From Rickettsia typhi (lineage in GTDB: Bacteria > Pseudomonadota > Alphaproteobacteria > Rickettsiales > Rickettsiaceae): a stretch of DNA of 64,000 nucleotides. The notes under the pieces were generated by a model. It was not told the DNA's origin. It saw only the letters and a list, made by a program, of their open reading frames with translations, and made no database searches. The stretch is from the NCBI GenBank assembly GCA_945865485.1, contig CAMBEC010000006.1, positions 53,334 to 117,333 on the forward strand, read 5' to 3'. A program made the translations under genes and the position numbers. This document shows positions 44,280 through 57,541 of the stretch, in pieces. The stretch's first letter is position 1, and each line of letters opens with the position of its first letter.

Positions 44280-45516
44280 ACTGTATTTTACGTAATAAAA
44301 GACTTGCATTAGTTCCACCAAATCCAAAAGAGTTTGATAGCACGTAATCTATTTTTGTTTCCTGCGCAATCAGTGGCACCAAGTTTATCTGCGCTTCATC
44401 AATAGGATTATGCAAATTTAGCGTAGGCGGTGCAATTTGATCACGTATTGCTAACACAGCAAATATCGCTTCAACACTACCTGCAGCACCGAGTAAATGA
44501 CCAATAGAAGATTTGGTTGACGACATTTTGATAGACTTATTACTCTCAAACAAGGTTTGCACAGCTACAAGCTCGATTGCATCACCTGCTTTAGTAGATG
44601 TTCCATGTGCATTTATGTAATTTACATCTTCAGGTTTCACTTTTCCATCTTTTAACGCATTTTCCATTGCTCTAAAAGCACCGCGTCCACTTGGCGAAGT
44701 CATATGAAAAGCATCACCAGTTAAACCATAACCACAAACCTCAGCATAAATTTTTGCACCCCTCTTAACCGCGTGCTCATATTCTTCCAAAACTACTATA
44801 CCAGCCCCCTCACCCATAACAAACCCACAATGATCTTTGTCCCACGGTCTTGAAGCTCTGCTTGGTTTGTCATTAAAATCAATGGCAAGAGCTCTGGCAG
44901 AAGAAAATCCAGCCATGCCAACTGGAGTAACTGGGGCTTCAGCACCACCAGCAACCATCACATCTGCATCACCATATTTGATCATTCTTGCAGCATCTCC
45001 TATAGCATGGGCTCCAGTAGAGCATGCCGTTGCTACAGCGCTGTTTGGACCAGCAAAACCATACATTATAGAAATATGCCCAGATATTAAATTTACAAGA
45101 GAAGCTGGAATAAAATAAGGACTTACCTTAGGATTCTCAAGATTATGAAATTCCAATGAGGTTTTTTCAATCATACCAAGTCCACCTATACCAGAACCAA
45201 CCATGACACCCGTACGCTCTTTTGAGATTTCATCTTCTGGTTGCCAACCACTATCAGCAATAGCTTCAATAGCTGCTACAAGGCCAAAATGAATAAATCT
45301 ATCCATTTTTCTCAGTTCACGCGGGGGGACAAGTTTTTCAGGTTCGAAGTCACTAACCATAGATGCTATTTTACATGGCAGTTTACTAGTATCAAATTCA
45401 GTAATAACCTTTACACCGCTCTTCCCAGATAATATACCAGACCAAGTATCTGGTACATTTTTTCCGAGCGAAGTTACAGCACCAACTCCTGTTATTACTA
45501 CTCTTCTTAGTGACAT
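44278..45516 (-). CDS. fabF: 3-oxoacyl-[ACP] synthase II (FabF)
   Basis: FabF condenses malonyl-ACP with the growing acyl-ACP. The catalytic triad is visible: Cys in VATACSTGAHAIGDA (about 163), His in NAHGTSTKAGD and His in SSIGHLLGAAGSVEA. The 412-residue length is normal. It follows acpP by 32 bases at the end of the recA-fabG-acpP-fabF minus-strand run. The grouping with FabG and AcpP is a conserved fatty-acid synthesis cluster. Confidence 0.95.
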   Translation of the reverse strand: MSLRRVVITGVGAVTSLGKNVPDTWSGILSGKSGVKVITEFDTSKLPCKIASMVSDFEPEKLVPPRELRKMDRFIHFGLVAAIEAIADSGWQPEDEISKERTGVMVGSGIGGLGMIEKTSLEFHNLENPKVSPYFIPASLVNLISGHISIMYGFAGPNSAVATACSTGAHAIGDAARMIKYGDADVMVAGGAEAPVTPVGMAGFSSARALAIDFNDKPSRASRPWDKDHCGFVMGEGAGIVVLEEYEHAVKRGAKIYAEVCGYGLTGDAFHMTSPSGRGAFRAMENALKDGKVKPEDVNYINAHGTSTKAGDAIELVAVQTLFESNKSIKMSSTKSSIGHLLGAAGSVEAIFAVLAIRDQIAPPTLNLHNPIDEAQINLVPLIAQETKIDYVLSNSFGFGGTNASLLLRKIQ

Positions 45517-45548
45517 ACGCTAAATCTCTTAGTTTGTGTAGCGGTAAT

Positions 45549-45791
45549 TTATGCGTTAATATGCTTTTCTACATATTTAACAGCATCAGATACTGTCAAA
45601 ATCTTGCCAGCTTCTTCATCTGGAATATCGCAACCAAAAGCAGCTTCTATTGCCATCATCAACTCTACTAAATCCAAGCTGTCTGCTCCCAAATCATCAA
45701 CGAACTTGGATTCCAGAGATATACTTGTCGCTTCAATTCTTAGAGTTTCGGCAACAGTTTTAATAACTTTTTGTTCGATATTATCGCTCAT
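45549..45791 (-). CDS. acpP: Acyl carrier protein
   Basis: The 80-residue acidic, four-helix protein carries the growing fatty acid on a phosphopantetheine arm attached to the serine of FVDDLGADSLDLVELMMAIE (about Ser39). It lies between fabG and fabF as in most bacteria. The acyl-ACPs it carries also feed LpxL and other lipid A enzymes encoded at 56.8-60.6 kb. Confidence 0.96.
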   Translation of the reverse strand: MSDNIEQKVIKTVAETLRIEATSISLESKFVDDLGADSLDLVELMMAIEAAFGCDIPDEEAGKILTVSDAVKYVEKHINA

Positions 45792-45898
45792 ATGTAAAAA
45801 CCTTTTTTAGTTTCTTGTCATTGAAATTTTGGATCACCAAGATTCCTGGTTTCATCCTTTTACCACAAAAAAAAATCTTTTGCTAGGATAAAAAATCT

Positions 45899-46624
45899 TC
45901 ACACTAACAACATTCCACCATTAATGTGAATAGTCTGCCCAGTTACATAATTAGATAAAGGGCTCGCCAAATAAGCCACTGCATACGCTATATCTTCTGG
46001 TGTACCAAGAGCTTTACTAGGAATCTTTTGCATAATTGCATCTTTTTGCGCATCAGTTAAAGCGGCTGTCATACTTGATTCGATAAATCCAGGAGCCACA
46101 GCATTGATAGTTATACCCCTGCTAGCAACTTCAAGAGCCAAAGATTTAGTCATACCAATAAGTCCGGCCTTTGAAGCACAATAATTTGCTTGGCCCGGAT
46201 TACCAGAGACACCAACGATAGAAGCTATATTGATTATACGCCCATATCGCACGCGCATCATTTTTTTAATCGCCGCTCTATTTAGAATAAAACCAGCTTT
46301 CAAATTAACATTAATAACTTCATCAAAATCTTCATCTGTCATTTTGATTGCTAAATTATCTTTAGTTATACCAGCATTGCATACAAGTACATCTAGTTTT
46401 TCAATATCATCTAATAACGCATTACATGCACTAGCATCTCTGAGATTACATTGCTTAATTGTATAATTACTACCAAGCTCTTTTCCAAGCATTTCAAGCT
46501 TTTCTAGGTTACTACCGCTTATATATACATGCGCTCCAAGTTTGTGCATGAGTTTAACAATGGCGCTACCTATACCACCACTCGCTCCTGTCACCAAAAC
46601 ATTATTACCAGCCAAATTTATCAT
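45899..46624 (-). CDS. fabG: 3-oxoacyl-[ACP] reductase (FabG)
   Basis: FabG reduces 3-oxoacyl-ACP with NADPH. The short-chain dehydrogenase marks are complete: NNVLVTGASGGIGSAIVKLM, NAGITKDN, the catalytic Ser of NIASIVGVSGNPGQ, the YCASKAGLIGM Tyr/Lys pair, and the ending TGQTIHINGGMLLV. The 241-residue length is normal. It begins 23 bases after recA and is followed by acpP after 107 bases. Confidence 0.95.
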   Translation of the reverse strand: MINLAGNNVLVTGASGGIGSAIVKLMHKLGAHVYISGSNLEKLEMLGKELGSNYTIKQCNLRDASACNALLDDIEKLDVLVCNAGITKDNLAIKMTDEDFDEVINVNLKAGFILNRAAIKKMMRVRYGRIINIASIVGVSGNPGQANYCASKAGLIGMTKSLALEVASRGITINAVAPGFIESSMTAALTDAQKDAIMQKIPSKALGTPEDIAYAVAYLASPLSNYVTGQTIHINGGMLLV

Positions 46625-46647
46625 TTACTGTCCTCTTATACTATTGT

Positions 46648-47688
46648 TTATATATCATCGTGAGTTAAAGACTCTTCTGGACTTCTTGCTATTACGAAAT
46701 CACTACCCCCGTTTAGTAAATGGGCTTTTATCTTCACCTCTAATTCACTCGCAATCTGAGGATTATCCCTCATAAACTGCTTAGCATTTTCACGCCCTTG
46801 CCCAATCCTTATACCGTTATAAGAGAACCAAGCCCCAGATTTCTCTACAAATTCGTACTTCACACCAATATCTACTAACTCCCCTTCTTTTGATATCCCC
46901 CGATCATACATTATATCAAAATCCACTACTTTAAAAGGTGGAGAGACTTTGTTTTTTACTACTTTTATTCTAGTTTGATTGCCAACTACTTCCTCTTTGT
47001 CTTTGATTGACCCCACTCGCCTAATATCAATTCTTACTGAGGCATAAAATTTCAAAGCATTACCGCCAGTAGTCGTTTCGGGATTGCCAAACATCACTCC
47101 GATTTTCATCCTAATCTGATTAATAAAAATAATCGTACAATTAGTTCTTGAAGTTGAAGCTGTTAGCTTTCTCAAAGCTTGACTCATCAATCTAGCTTGC
47201 AGCCCCATATGAGAATCACCCATTTCTCCATCTATTTCTGCTTTTGGTACGAGAGCAGCAACACTATCAATAACTATAAGATCTATTGCTCCTGAACGCA
47301 CTAATGTATCCGTAATTTCTAGAGCCTGCTCCCCAGTATCAGGTTGCGAAATAATCAACTCATCTATATTTACGCCTAATTTTTTAGCATAAACAGGATC
47401 AAGAGCATGCTCAGCGTCAATAAATGCACAAGTTCCACCTTGTTTTTGAGCTTCAGCAATCACATGTAAAGTTAGAGTTGTCTTACCAGAACTCTCTGGT
47501 CCAAAAATTTCGATAATTCTTCCTTTTGGTAATCCACCCACTCCAAGCGCAACATCAAGACCTACTGAACCAGTGGGGATTGCTTCAATATTCATTTCTT
47601 GGCGTTTACCAAGTATCATTACCGACCCTTTACCGTAACTCTTTTCAATTTGGCTTAGCGCCGCTGCTAAAGCCTTGTCTTTTTCCAT
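46648..47688 (-). CDS. recA: Recombinase RecA
   Basis: RecA coats single-stranded DNA and drives strand exchange. The Walker A motif is [19 protein letters not shown] (from about 62), with [14 protein letters not shown], loop 1 [12 protein letters not shown] and loop 2 [20 protein letters not shown] intact. I set the start at MEKDKALAA (47688), which has AGAGGA just upstream and gives 346 residues; an upstream start would add 18 residues foreign to the family. No LexA-type operator was recognised. It heads the run with fabG, acpP and fabF. Confidence 0.96.
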   Translation of the reverse strand: MEKDKALAAALSQIEKSYGKGSVMILGKRQEMNIEAIPTGSVGLDVALGVGGLPKGRIIEIFGPESSGKTTLTLHVIAEAQKQGGTCAFIDAEHALDPVYAKKLGVNIDELIISQPDTGEQALEITDTLVRSGAIDLIVIDSVAALVPKAEIDGEMGDSHMGLQARLMSQALRKLTASTSRTNCTIIFINQIRMKIGVMFGNPETTTGGNALKFYASVRIDIRRVGSIKDKEEVVGNQTRIKVVKNKVSPPFKVVDFDIMYDRGISKEGELVDIGVKYEFVEKSGAWFSYNGIRIGQGRENAKQFMRDNPQIASELEVKIKAHLLNGGSDFVIARSPEESLTHDDI

Positions 47689-47853
47689 ATTTTCCTCTTT
47701 TGTAAACTGAAATAGTACCGTTATGCATTTCAAACGATCCAAGCTAATGGATATTTATATTCTGACTAAAAAGGAAAAGCTAGTAAAAACTTGAATATTG
47801 TGCATAAATTATTTTGCTCAATAATCTATCTATGTTTTTTTGACCAAATGAAT

Positions 47854-48057
47854 TTATTTTTCATTTCTTATATCAATCCAATGCTCGATAATTTGCTTTA
47901 AAACAACTTCTTCAACCTCGACTTCGCGATCCTCAAAAGTTGGTAAAGAAAGTACCATTTCTTCTAGATATGGCAAATTATATTCCGGGATTTCTTCCTC
48001 AGAGTAGGCCTCTTCAAGCTCAGTGGCAATTTTTTCTATATCACTCCAATGCATCAT
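47854..48057 (-). CDS. iscX: Fe-S cluster assembly protein IscX
   Basis: The 67-residue acidic protein matches IscX: it opens MHWSDIEKIATELEEAYSEE and closes EVVLKQIIEHWIDIRN, with the LPYLEEMVLSLPTFED centre. IscX binds the cysteine desulfurase IscS and iron and modulates cluster assembly. The rest of the isc operon is not in this window, so the gene is separated from its partners. Either of the two adjacent ATGs could be the start. Confidence 0.8.
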   Translation of the reverse strand: MMHWSDIEKIATELEEAYSEEEIPEYNLPYLEEMVLSLPTFEDREVEVEEVVLKQIIEHWIDIRNEK

Positions 48058-48167
48058 ATTTCCATTTATTAAAGGGGACAGTACTATTACTATTTAATAC
48101 CGGCTACCAGAAAAAAAATAATAGTATATATTTACTAAGGGAATAAGATTTACTAGGTGAGATTATT

Positions 48168-52821
<4,654 letters not shown>

Positions 52822-52880
52822 TATTAATTAACCTGAGTTGGATGTAAAGGAGTAAATACTTTTTGAAAATTAGAACGAAA

Positions 52881-52978
52881 GTCTGTCATCCTCAGCTTGA
52901 CAGGATCCCAGACAACGGAAAGAAGATACCTAATCGAAGGCCGCGCGAAGCCTATCAAGTTAGGGATACTTCTTCCCT
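52881..52978 (+). repeat. Palindromic intergenic repeat
   Basis: Two adjacent imperfect palindromes fill this gap: GTCTGTCATCCT with AGGATCCCAGAC (52881-52913), and GAAGATACC with GGGATACTTC (about 52922-52971) around a GCCGCGCGAAGCC centre. The text is related in style to the 202-bp repeat. The open frame running through it is not a credible gene. Confidence 0.6.
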
Positions 52979-53037
52979 TAAACATAAATTGGGAGCACTA
53001 AATTCAACAACACCCTTTTTCTTTCACAAAAGTCTAG

Positions 53038-53679
53038 TTACTTTGGCTTAGCACTCGCTGCAATGTTAGCATTACTTTGGGCGCGCTTCTTTAAATCTGC
53101 AATTAGCCAATCAACTCCATGCGAAGAAATAACACTATTAAACTCTGATTGCTGAGAGTTTAATATACTTATGCCTTCAGTGATAATATCCCCAATTAAA
53201 TAAGGATCTTTCTTGTTACCTTCAATTTTATGCACTAAATAATCTACCTTAATAGGCGATTGCGAACCTGGTCTGACAATCTCACTATTAACAATAAACA
53301 AATCATCGTCTATCTGTTTAATATGCGTAAGTACAGCCTTCTCTCCCTTATAATTTGTTGCAAGATCAGCATAAGCTTTTACAACAAATAAAGAATAAAC
53401 CTTAACAAACTCTTTAATTTGAGCTTCTGATATTGCTCTTCTATGTCTGCCAAGCGTGTATTTAGCCATCCAATCTAAATACAAGTGCGACTTTATCATA
53501 GCGCTAGATTTTACTCGTCTTTCTTTCTCAGACAAATTTTTATCATTAACTAAATCAGAGCCTTCTTGTATCAACTCCTCAACATATGCTTTTAGTTTTT
53601 TAGTATCTTCTTCAGAAGCGCCGTAAGCAGTCTGGCATACTACACTTATTACTAACAAAATAACTGATAAAATTTTCAT
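53038..53679 (-). CDS. mlaC: Phospholipid transport protein MlaC
   Basis: A signal peptide (MKILSVILLVISVVCQTAYG, cleaved near AYGAS) leads into the MlaC/Ttg2D fold: WMAKYTLGRHRRAISEAQIK, FIVNSEIVRPGSQSPIKVDY, and ISILNSQQSEFNSVISSHG. MlaC carries phospholipids through the periplasm between the outer-membrane MlaA complex and the inner-membrane MlaFEDB transporter. mlaA lies 23 bases upstream on the same strand. The transporter genes are elsewhere. Confidence 0.88.
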   Translation of the reverse strand: MKILSVILLVISVVCQTAYGASEEDTKKLKAYVEELIQEGSDLVNDKNLSEKERRVKSSAMIKSHLYLDWMAKYTLGRHRRAISEAQIKEFVKVYSLFVVKAYADLATNYKGEKAVLTHIKQIDDDLFIVNSEIVRPGSQSPIKVDYLVHKIEGNKKDPYLIGDIITEGISILNSQQSEFNSVISSHGVDWLIADLKKRAQSNANIAASAKPK

Positions 53680-53702
53680 AACTTATCTCTATAAATATTA
53701 AT

Positions 53703-54464
53703 TTATTTATTAACCTTAGGGCACTTGAACCCTTCTGGATAAACCATTCTAGACTCTCTCTCACTAAGGGTAGCATCACGGATAGCTATATATGCATCAG
53801 GAGAGTTTTTGCTTACATAGTCAGTAAATGGCATAATCTTATCCCTATTATGAATAAGACTAGTAACCAACAATCCATTTTTAAAACTACTATGCATTGG
53901 ATACTTAGCTGGATTCAGGTAGCTATTAAGTACCAATGGGTCCATTACATCTCTAGCACCCATACCACCATAAAACGGTAATATAATATATGGCCCTTGC
54001 CCTACGCCATAATTAGCTAAAGTGTTGCCAAACGTTTGCGGCTCAGCTTTGAGATCAAATTTACTAGCAATATCGAAAAGCCCCCCTAATCCAAACGTAG
54101 AATTGATAGCAAACCTCCAAAAAGTTTTACCAGCCCCATTCGCATTACGTTGAATTCCATAATTCACTGTCGATAGAGGCTCACGAATATTACTTAAAAA
54201 ACTATCGACTCTATTTTTTGTATAATCGTTTGTGAATCTACCATAACCTTTGGCAACTGGCCTTAGTATAAAAGTATCCAAAATGCTATTAAAAATAAAG
54301 ATTTTTCTATTAAAAGATTCATATGGATCATATATTTGGCATCTGTTACTCAATTCAGCATAATTGTAATCGTATTTTTCATCTTGCTTAGAAGCTAGCG
54401 AGTTATTACTTAATAAACATATAACAACAATTACATAAGCTTTAGAGACCAACCTTACTACCAC
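53703..54464 (-). CDS. mlaA: MlaA (VacJ) outer-membrane lipid asymmetry protein
   Basis: The body shows YDPYESFNRKIFIFNSILDT, TFWRFAINSTFGLGGLFDIA, PQTFGNTLANYGVGQGPYII and LPFYGGMGARDVMDP, all diagnostic. MlaA removes misplaced phospholipids from the outer leaflet of the outer membrane and hands them to MlaC. Members are often lipoproteins, but here the signal peptide has no proper lipobox; the only early Cys (VVICLL) has a bulky residue before it. It may therefore be cleaved by signal peptidase I after NNSLAS. The start is a GTG. Confidence 0.88.
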   Translation of the reverse strand: MVVRLVSKAYVIVVICLLSNNSLASKQDEKYDYNYAELSNRCQIYDPYESFNRKIFIFNSILDTFILRPVAKGYGRFTNDYTKNRVDSFLSNIREPLSTVNYGIQRNANGAGKTFWRFAINSTFGLGGLFDIASKFDLKAEPQTFGNTLANYGVGQGPYIILPFYGGMGARDVMDPLVLNSYLNPAKYPMHSSFKNGLLVTSLIHNRDKIMPFTDYVSKNSPDAYIAIRDATLSERESRMVYPEGFKCPKVNK

Positions 54465-54479
54465 ATTTACCCCTTAAAA

Positions 54480-55529
54480 TTATTTCCTACAAACGAATAT
54501 AGAGTAATTGTTTTTTATTTCCAGATTAAATTCTTTCGAGGATAGTACTTTGAACCCTATTTCCTCTAAAACATTAAGCACTTGAACATTATTATAGCTA
54601 AATTCCAGTAATTTATTAGAGAAACTATTCTTTTGGGTGCTACGCACCGCAAAAGCAAAATAACCATCTTGATTTAACACAGAAAACACATTCTGAAAAA
54701 TTGCTTTTAAGTCTGAAGTAAAGGCAAATCCATCTAGACTACAAACTATATCATATTTTTGTTTAGTTTTTAGAAGATATTCATCAGCAGAAATCTGCAA
54801 AACTTTATCATACAATTCCTGATTAGGATAGAATGATGTTTGTAAGTCAATCATTTCAGAAGATACTTCTGTTGACGTTAAATGGAATTTTTCTTGCATC
54901 CTTTTAGTGATTTCATAACCTAATACTCCAACATTACTTCCAAGCTCTAAAATATAATACTCTTCTGGAAATGAGGTTATGGCTTCATTTAACTCTAGGA
55001 CAAGTGTTTTTGGAATATCGTAAATATCACTTGCAATTTTATCAATAAAATTGCTAGCTTTAATATCCCTATATAATGCATAAATTTGCACTGGTACATA
55101 TTGTACAGTATCTATTGATTTTACAAACTGTAATAAGTTCACATCATCTTCATCGCCTGACTTGATAAGGTTAATTATGGAATTTTTATAATCTTGCTTT
55201 AAGAAATAAACCCAACCGAGCCAATAACAAGCAGATTTATTATTTGGATCTAGATATTTCTCAACCAACTTGAACCTAAAAATCGCATCTCTGTAGTTAC
55301 CACTTCTAAGATGAAAAATACCTAGTTTCATATTGCTAGCTGAGACATTTTTCAGCTTTTCTCTTAGAGTAACAAATTCATTTTTCAGCCACTGAATTTG
55401 ATTTTTAATAAAAGTTGGTAGTCCAAGAATAGCGAGCAGGAAAGATTTTGTGGTATTTTTTATCCCTGAAAATATATTATTACCCATAAACCTGAATATG
55501 TTGATTTGATTTAGGAAGAATGTTCTCAT
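54480..55529 (-). CDS. TPR-containing SAM-dependent methyltransferase
   Basis: The N-terminal third has a TPR-like pair (MKLGIFHLRSGNYRDAIFRF, then KSACYWLGWVYFLKQDYKNS). From about residue 190 a class I methyltransferase core follows: YYILELGSNVGVLGYEITKR, LTSTEVSSEMIDLQ, YDIVCSLDGFAF and DGYFAFAVRS. This TPR plus methyltransferase architecture occurs in alphaproteobacteria, but the acceptor is not known. A hydrophobic segment near the start (FLLAILGLPTFIKN) may associate with the membrane. It precedes mlaA by 15 bases and is probably co-transcribed. MGNNIF, 14 codons in, is an alternative start. Confidence 0.72.
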   Translation of the reverse strand: MRTFFLNQINIFRFMGNNIFSGIKNTTKSFLLAILGLPTFIKNQIQWLKNEFVTLREKLKNVSASNMKLGIFHLRSGNYRDAIFRFKLVEKYLDPNNKSACYWLGWVYFLKQDYKNSIINLIKSGDEDDVNLLQFVKSIDTVQYVPVQIYALYRDIKASNFIDKIASDIYDIPKTLVLELNEAITSFPEEYYILELGSNVGVLGYEITKRMQEKFHLTSTEVSSEMIDLQTSFYPNQELYDKVLQISADEYLLKTKQKYDIVCSLDGFAFTSDLKAIFQNVFSVLNQDGYFAFAVRSTQKNSFSNKLLEFSYNNVQVLNVLEEIGFKVLSSKEFNLEIKNNYSIFVCRK

Positions 55530-55578
55530 ATAATCCTTCTTAGTTCAAACATATTATGATTATACGAGACACAAAATT

Positions 55579-56781
55579 ATGTCACTAATAGCAAAAAGAC
55601 TCCAAACTGTTAAACCATCACCAACTTTAGCAGTTGCTGCAAAAGCAAAAGAACTGGCTATGCAAGGTATCAATATTATTTCGCTTGCAGCAGGAGAACC
55701 TGATTTTGATACTCCAGACAATATAAAACTTGCAGCTATTGAAGGTATTAAGAACGGCCTTACAAAATATACCATGGTTTCTGGGACGCCTGAACTAAGA
55801 AAGGCAGTTTGTGAAAAATTTAAACGAGAAAACGGATTAGATTACCAAACTGATGAGGTAATTGTTAGTACAGGAGGTAAGCAGGTTATTTATAATTTGT
55901 TTATGGCTACACTTGATGAAGGAGATGAAGTAATTATCCCTGCTCCTTACTGGGTATCCTACCCTGATATGGTATTACTTGCTGGCGGCACTCCTATTTT
56001 TGTGTCTTCTGATATGGAGACTGGGTTTAAAGCCCTCACAGAAGATATAGAAAAGGCTATAACCAAAAAATCTAAATGGTTAATATTAAATTCGCCAAGC
56101 AACCCAAGTGGTGCAGCATATACTGCTCATGAACTAGAGAAGATTGCAGATTTGGTTAGAAAATACCCACATCTACACGTTATGTCTGACGATATTTATG
56201 AACATATTACTTTTGACAATTTTAAATTCACTACCCTTGCTACCTTAGCCCCCGACATAAAAGATCGGATATTTATCGTCAATGGAGTATCTAAAGCATA
56301 CTCAATGACAGGTTGGAGAATAGGTTATGGTGCTGGAAATAAAACTATTATTAAAGCTATGGATGTTATTCAGTCGCAAAGCACCTCAAATCCATCATCA
56401 ATAAGTCAAATAGCAGCTCTTGAAGCTCTTTCTGGACCACAGGGTTATATAAAGACTAATACAGAAAATTTTCAAAAAAAACGAGATCTTGTGTTATCCC
56501 TGCTTAATAAAATTAAAGGCTTGAGCTGTTATAAATCTGAGGGTGCTTTCTATCTTTTCCCTAAATGTTCAGACTTATTTGGTAAACAAGCTCCTAATGG
56601 AAAACAAATTAACTCAAGCTCTGATCTTGCAACTTATCTACTTGAAGCAGCTAATGTTGCCATAGTACCTGGTATAGCATTTGGATTAGAGGGGTATTTC
56701 AGAATATCGTATGCCACTTCTTCCGAGCTTCTCACAGATGCCTGTAATAGAATGGCCCAAGCAATATCTCAGCTGAAATAA
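55579..56781 (+). CDS. aspC: Aspartate aminotransferase
   Basis: This is a PLP-dependent class I aminotransferase. The PLP lysine lies in VNGVSKAYSMTGWRIGYGAG (about 240). Other marks are SLAAGEPDFDTPDNIK, PAPYWVSYPDMVLLAGGTP and NSPSNPSGAAY. The 400-residue length and the spacing match the Ib-type AspC of alphaproteobacteria. It interconverts aspartate and glutamate with oxaloacetate and 2-oxoglutarate, linking host amino acids to the TCA cycle together with the glutamate dehydrogenase at 8.4-13.2 kb. It heads the plus-strand lipid A cluster. Confidence 0.92.
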   Translation: MSLIAKRLQTVKPSPTLAVAAKAKELAMQGINIISLAAGEPDFDTPDNIKLAAIEGIKNGLTKYTMVSGTPELRKAVCEKFKRENGLDYQTDEVIVSTGGKQVIYNLFMATLDEGDEVIIPAPYWVSYPDMVLLAGGTPIFVSSDMETGFKALTEDIEKAITKKSKWLILNSPSNPSGAAYTAHELEKIADLVRKYPHLHVMSDDIYEHITFDNFKFTTLATLAPDIKDRIFIVNGVSKAYSMTGWRIGYGAGNKTIIKAMDVIQSQSTSNPSSISQIAALEALSGPQGYIKTNTENFQKKRDLVLSLLNKIKGLSCYKSEGAFYLFPKCSDLFGKQAPNGKQINSSSDLATYLLEAANVAIVPGIAFGLEGYFRISYATSSELLTDACNRMAQAISQLK

Positions 56782-56797
56782 TTTGAGTTTGAATTTA

Positions 56798-57463
56798 ATG
56801 TTAAAAAAATATCTCAAACCATTCCTAAAACAAAGCCGCTTTATCCATTGGCTTATTGTTCGGATAATTTATATTTACTTAAAATTTGTATATTTAACTT
56901 CAAAATGGGAATTGGTATGGACAGATACTATTCTAAAAAAACAATTAAACACCTTAGATGGATTACTATTTGCTTTTTGGCATAATCGTATAGCGTTCAG
57001 CATGCATATTCTTAAAAAATATGACAACGTTTTTGCCCTTGTTTCTTCGCATACTGATGGAAAAATAATCACAGACGTGATTAAAGCAATGAATTATGGC
57101 GTTATTGAAGGATCTACTAACAGAAATCCTACTAAAGCAGTTCGATCAATTATCAATTCACTTGAATTAGGTAATAAAATAGTAATCACTCCTGATGGAC
57201 CAAGAGGCCCCGTGCATAAAATAAATAGTTCCATAACAAAAATAGCTTATAAATACAATAAACCTTTAATTCCTATTTCATGCATGGCAACAAAATATTT
57301 TACCTTAAATAGTTGGGATAAGATGATGATACCAAAACCTTTTGGAAAAATTGTTGTGACTATTGGAAGTTCTATTATATTATCTGGAAATGCAAACATT
57401 GATGATAATTTATTAGAGAATGAACTCTTAAATTTATCTTATAAAGCTGAAAAACTCTTGTAA
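56798..57463 (+). CDS. DUF374 lysophospholipid acyltransferase-like protein
   Basis: The core LLFAFWHNRIAFSMHILKK, SSHTDGKIITDVIKAMNYGV, GSTNRNPTKAVRSII and VITPDGPRGPVHKINSS is diagnostic of DUF374, a branch of the glycerolipid acyltransferases. An N-terminal hydrophobic stretch probably binds the inner membrane. Its position before waaA, lpxK and lpxL suggests a part in lipid A or phospholipid acylation; that is inferred. I used the ATG at 56798; a TTG five codons earlier, two bases past aspC, is also possible. Confidence 0.82.
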   Translation: MLKKYLKPFLKQSRFIHWLIVRIIYIYLKFVYLTSKWELVWTDTILKKQLNTLDGLLFAFWHNRIAFSMHILKKYDNVFALVSSHTDGKIITDVIKAMNYGVIEGSTNRNPTKAVRSIINSLELGNKIVITPDGPRGPVHKINSSITKIAYKYNKPLIPISCMATKYFTLNSWDKMMIPKPFGKIVVTIGSSIILSGNANIDDNLLENELLNLSYKAEKLL

Positions 57464-57466
57464 AAG

Positions 57467-57490
57467 AGCCGTCATCCTGAAGTAAAATAA
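57467..57490 (+). repeat. Short fragment of the dispersed palindromic repeat
   Basis: GCCGTCATCCTGAAGTAAA in this gap matches one arm of the palindrome found inside the 202-bp repeats (ATCCTGAAGTAAATTCAGGAT), but the second arm is missing. It is a truncated copy between two genes of the lipid A cluster. Confidence 0.5.
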
Positions 57491-57541
57491 ACACAATAAA
57501 ATAGTTTTTTTGTATCACTTAATTATGGAACACTCTCAGAT

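Noticed and set aside
47689..47853. LexA/SOS operator before recA
   Set aside because: I looked for GTTC-N7-GTTC-type sites of alphaproteobacterial LexA and saw none.
52863..53051. 62-codon plus-strand open frame
   Set aside because: It runs through the double palindromic repeat, has no good ribosome binding site, and its end overlaps mlaC on the other strand.
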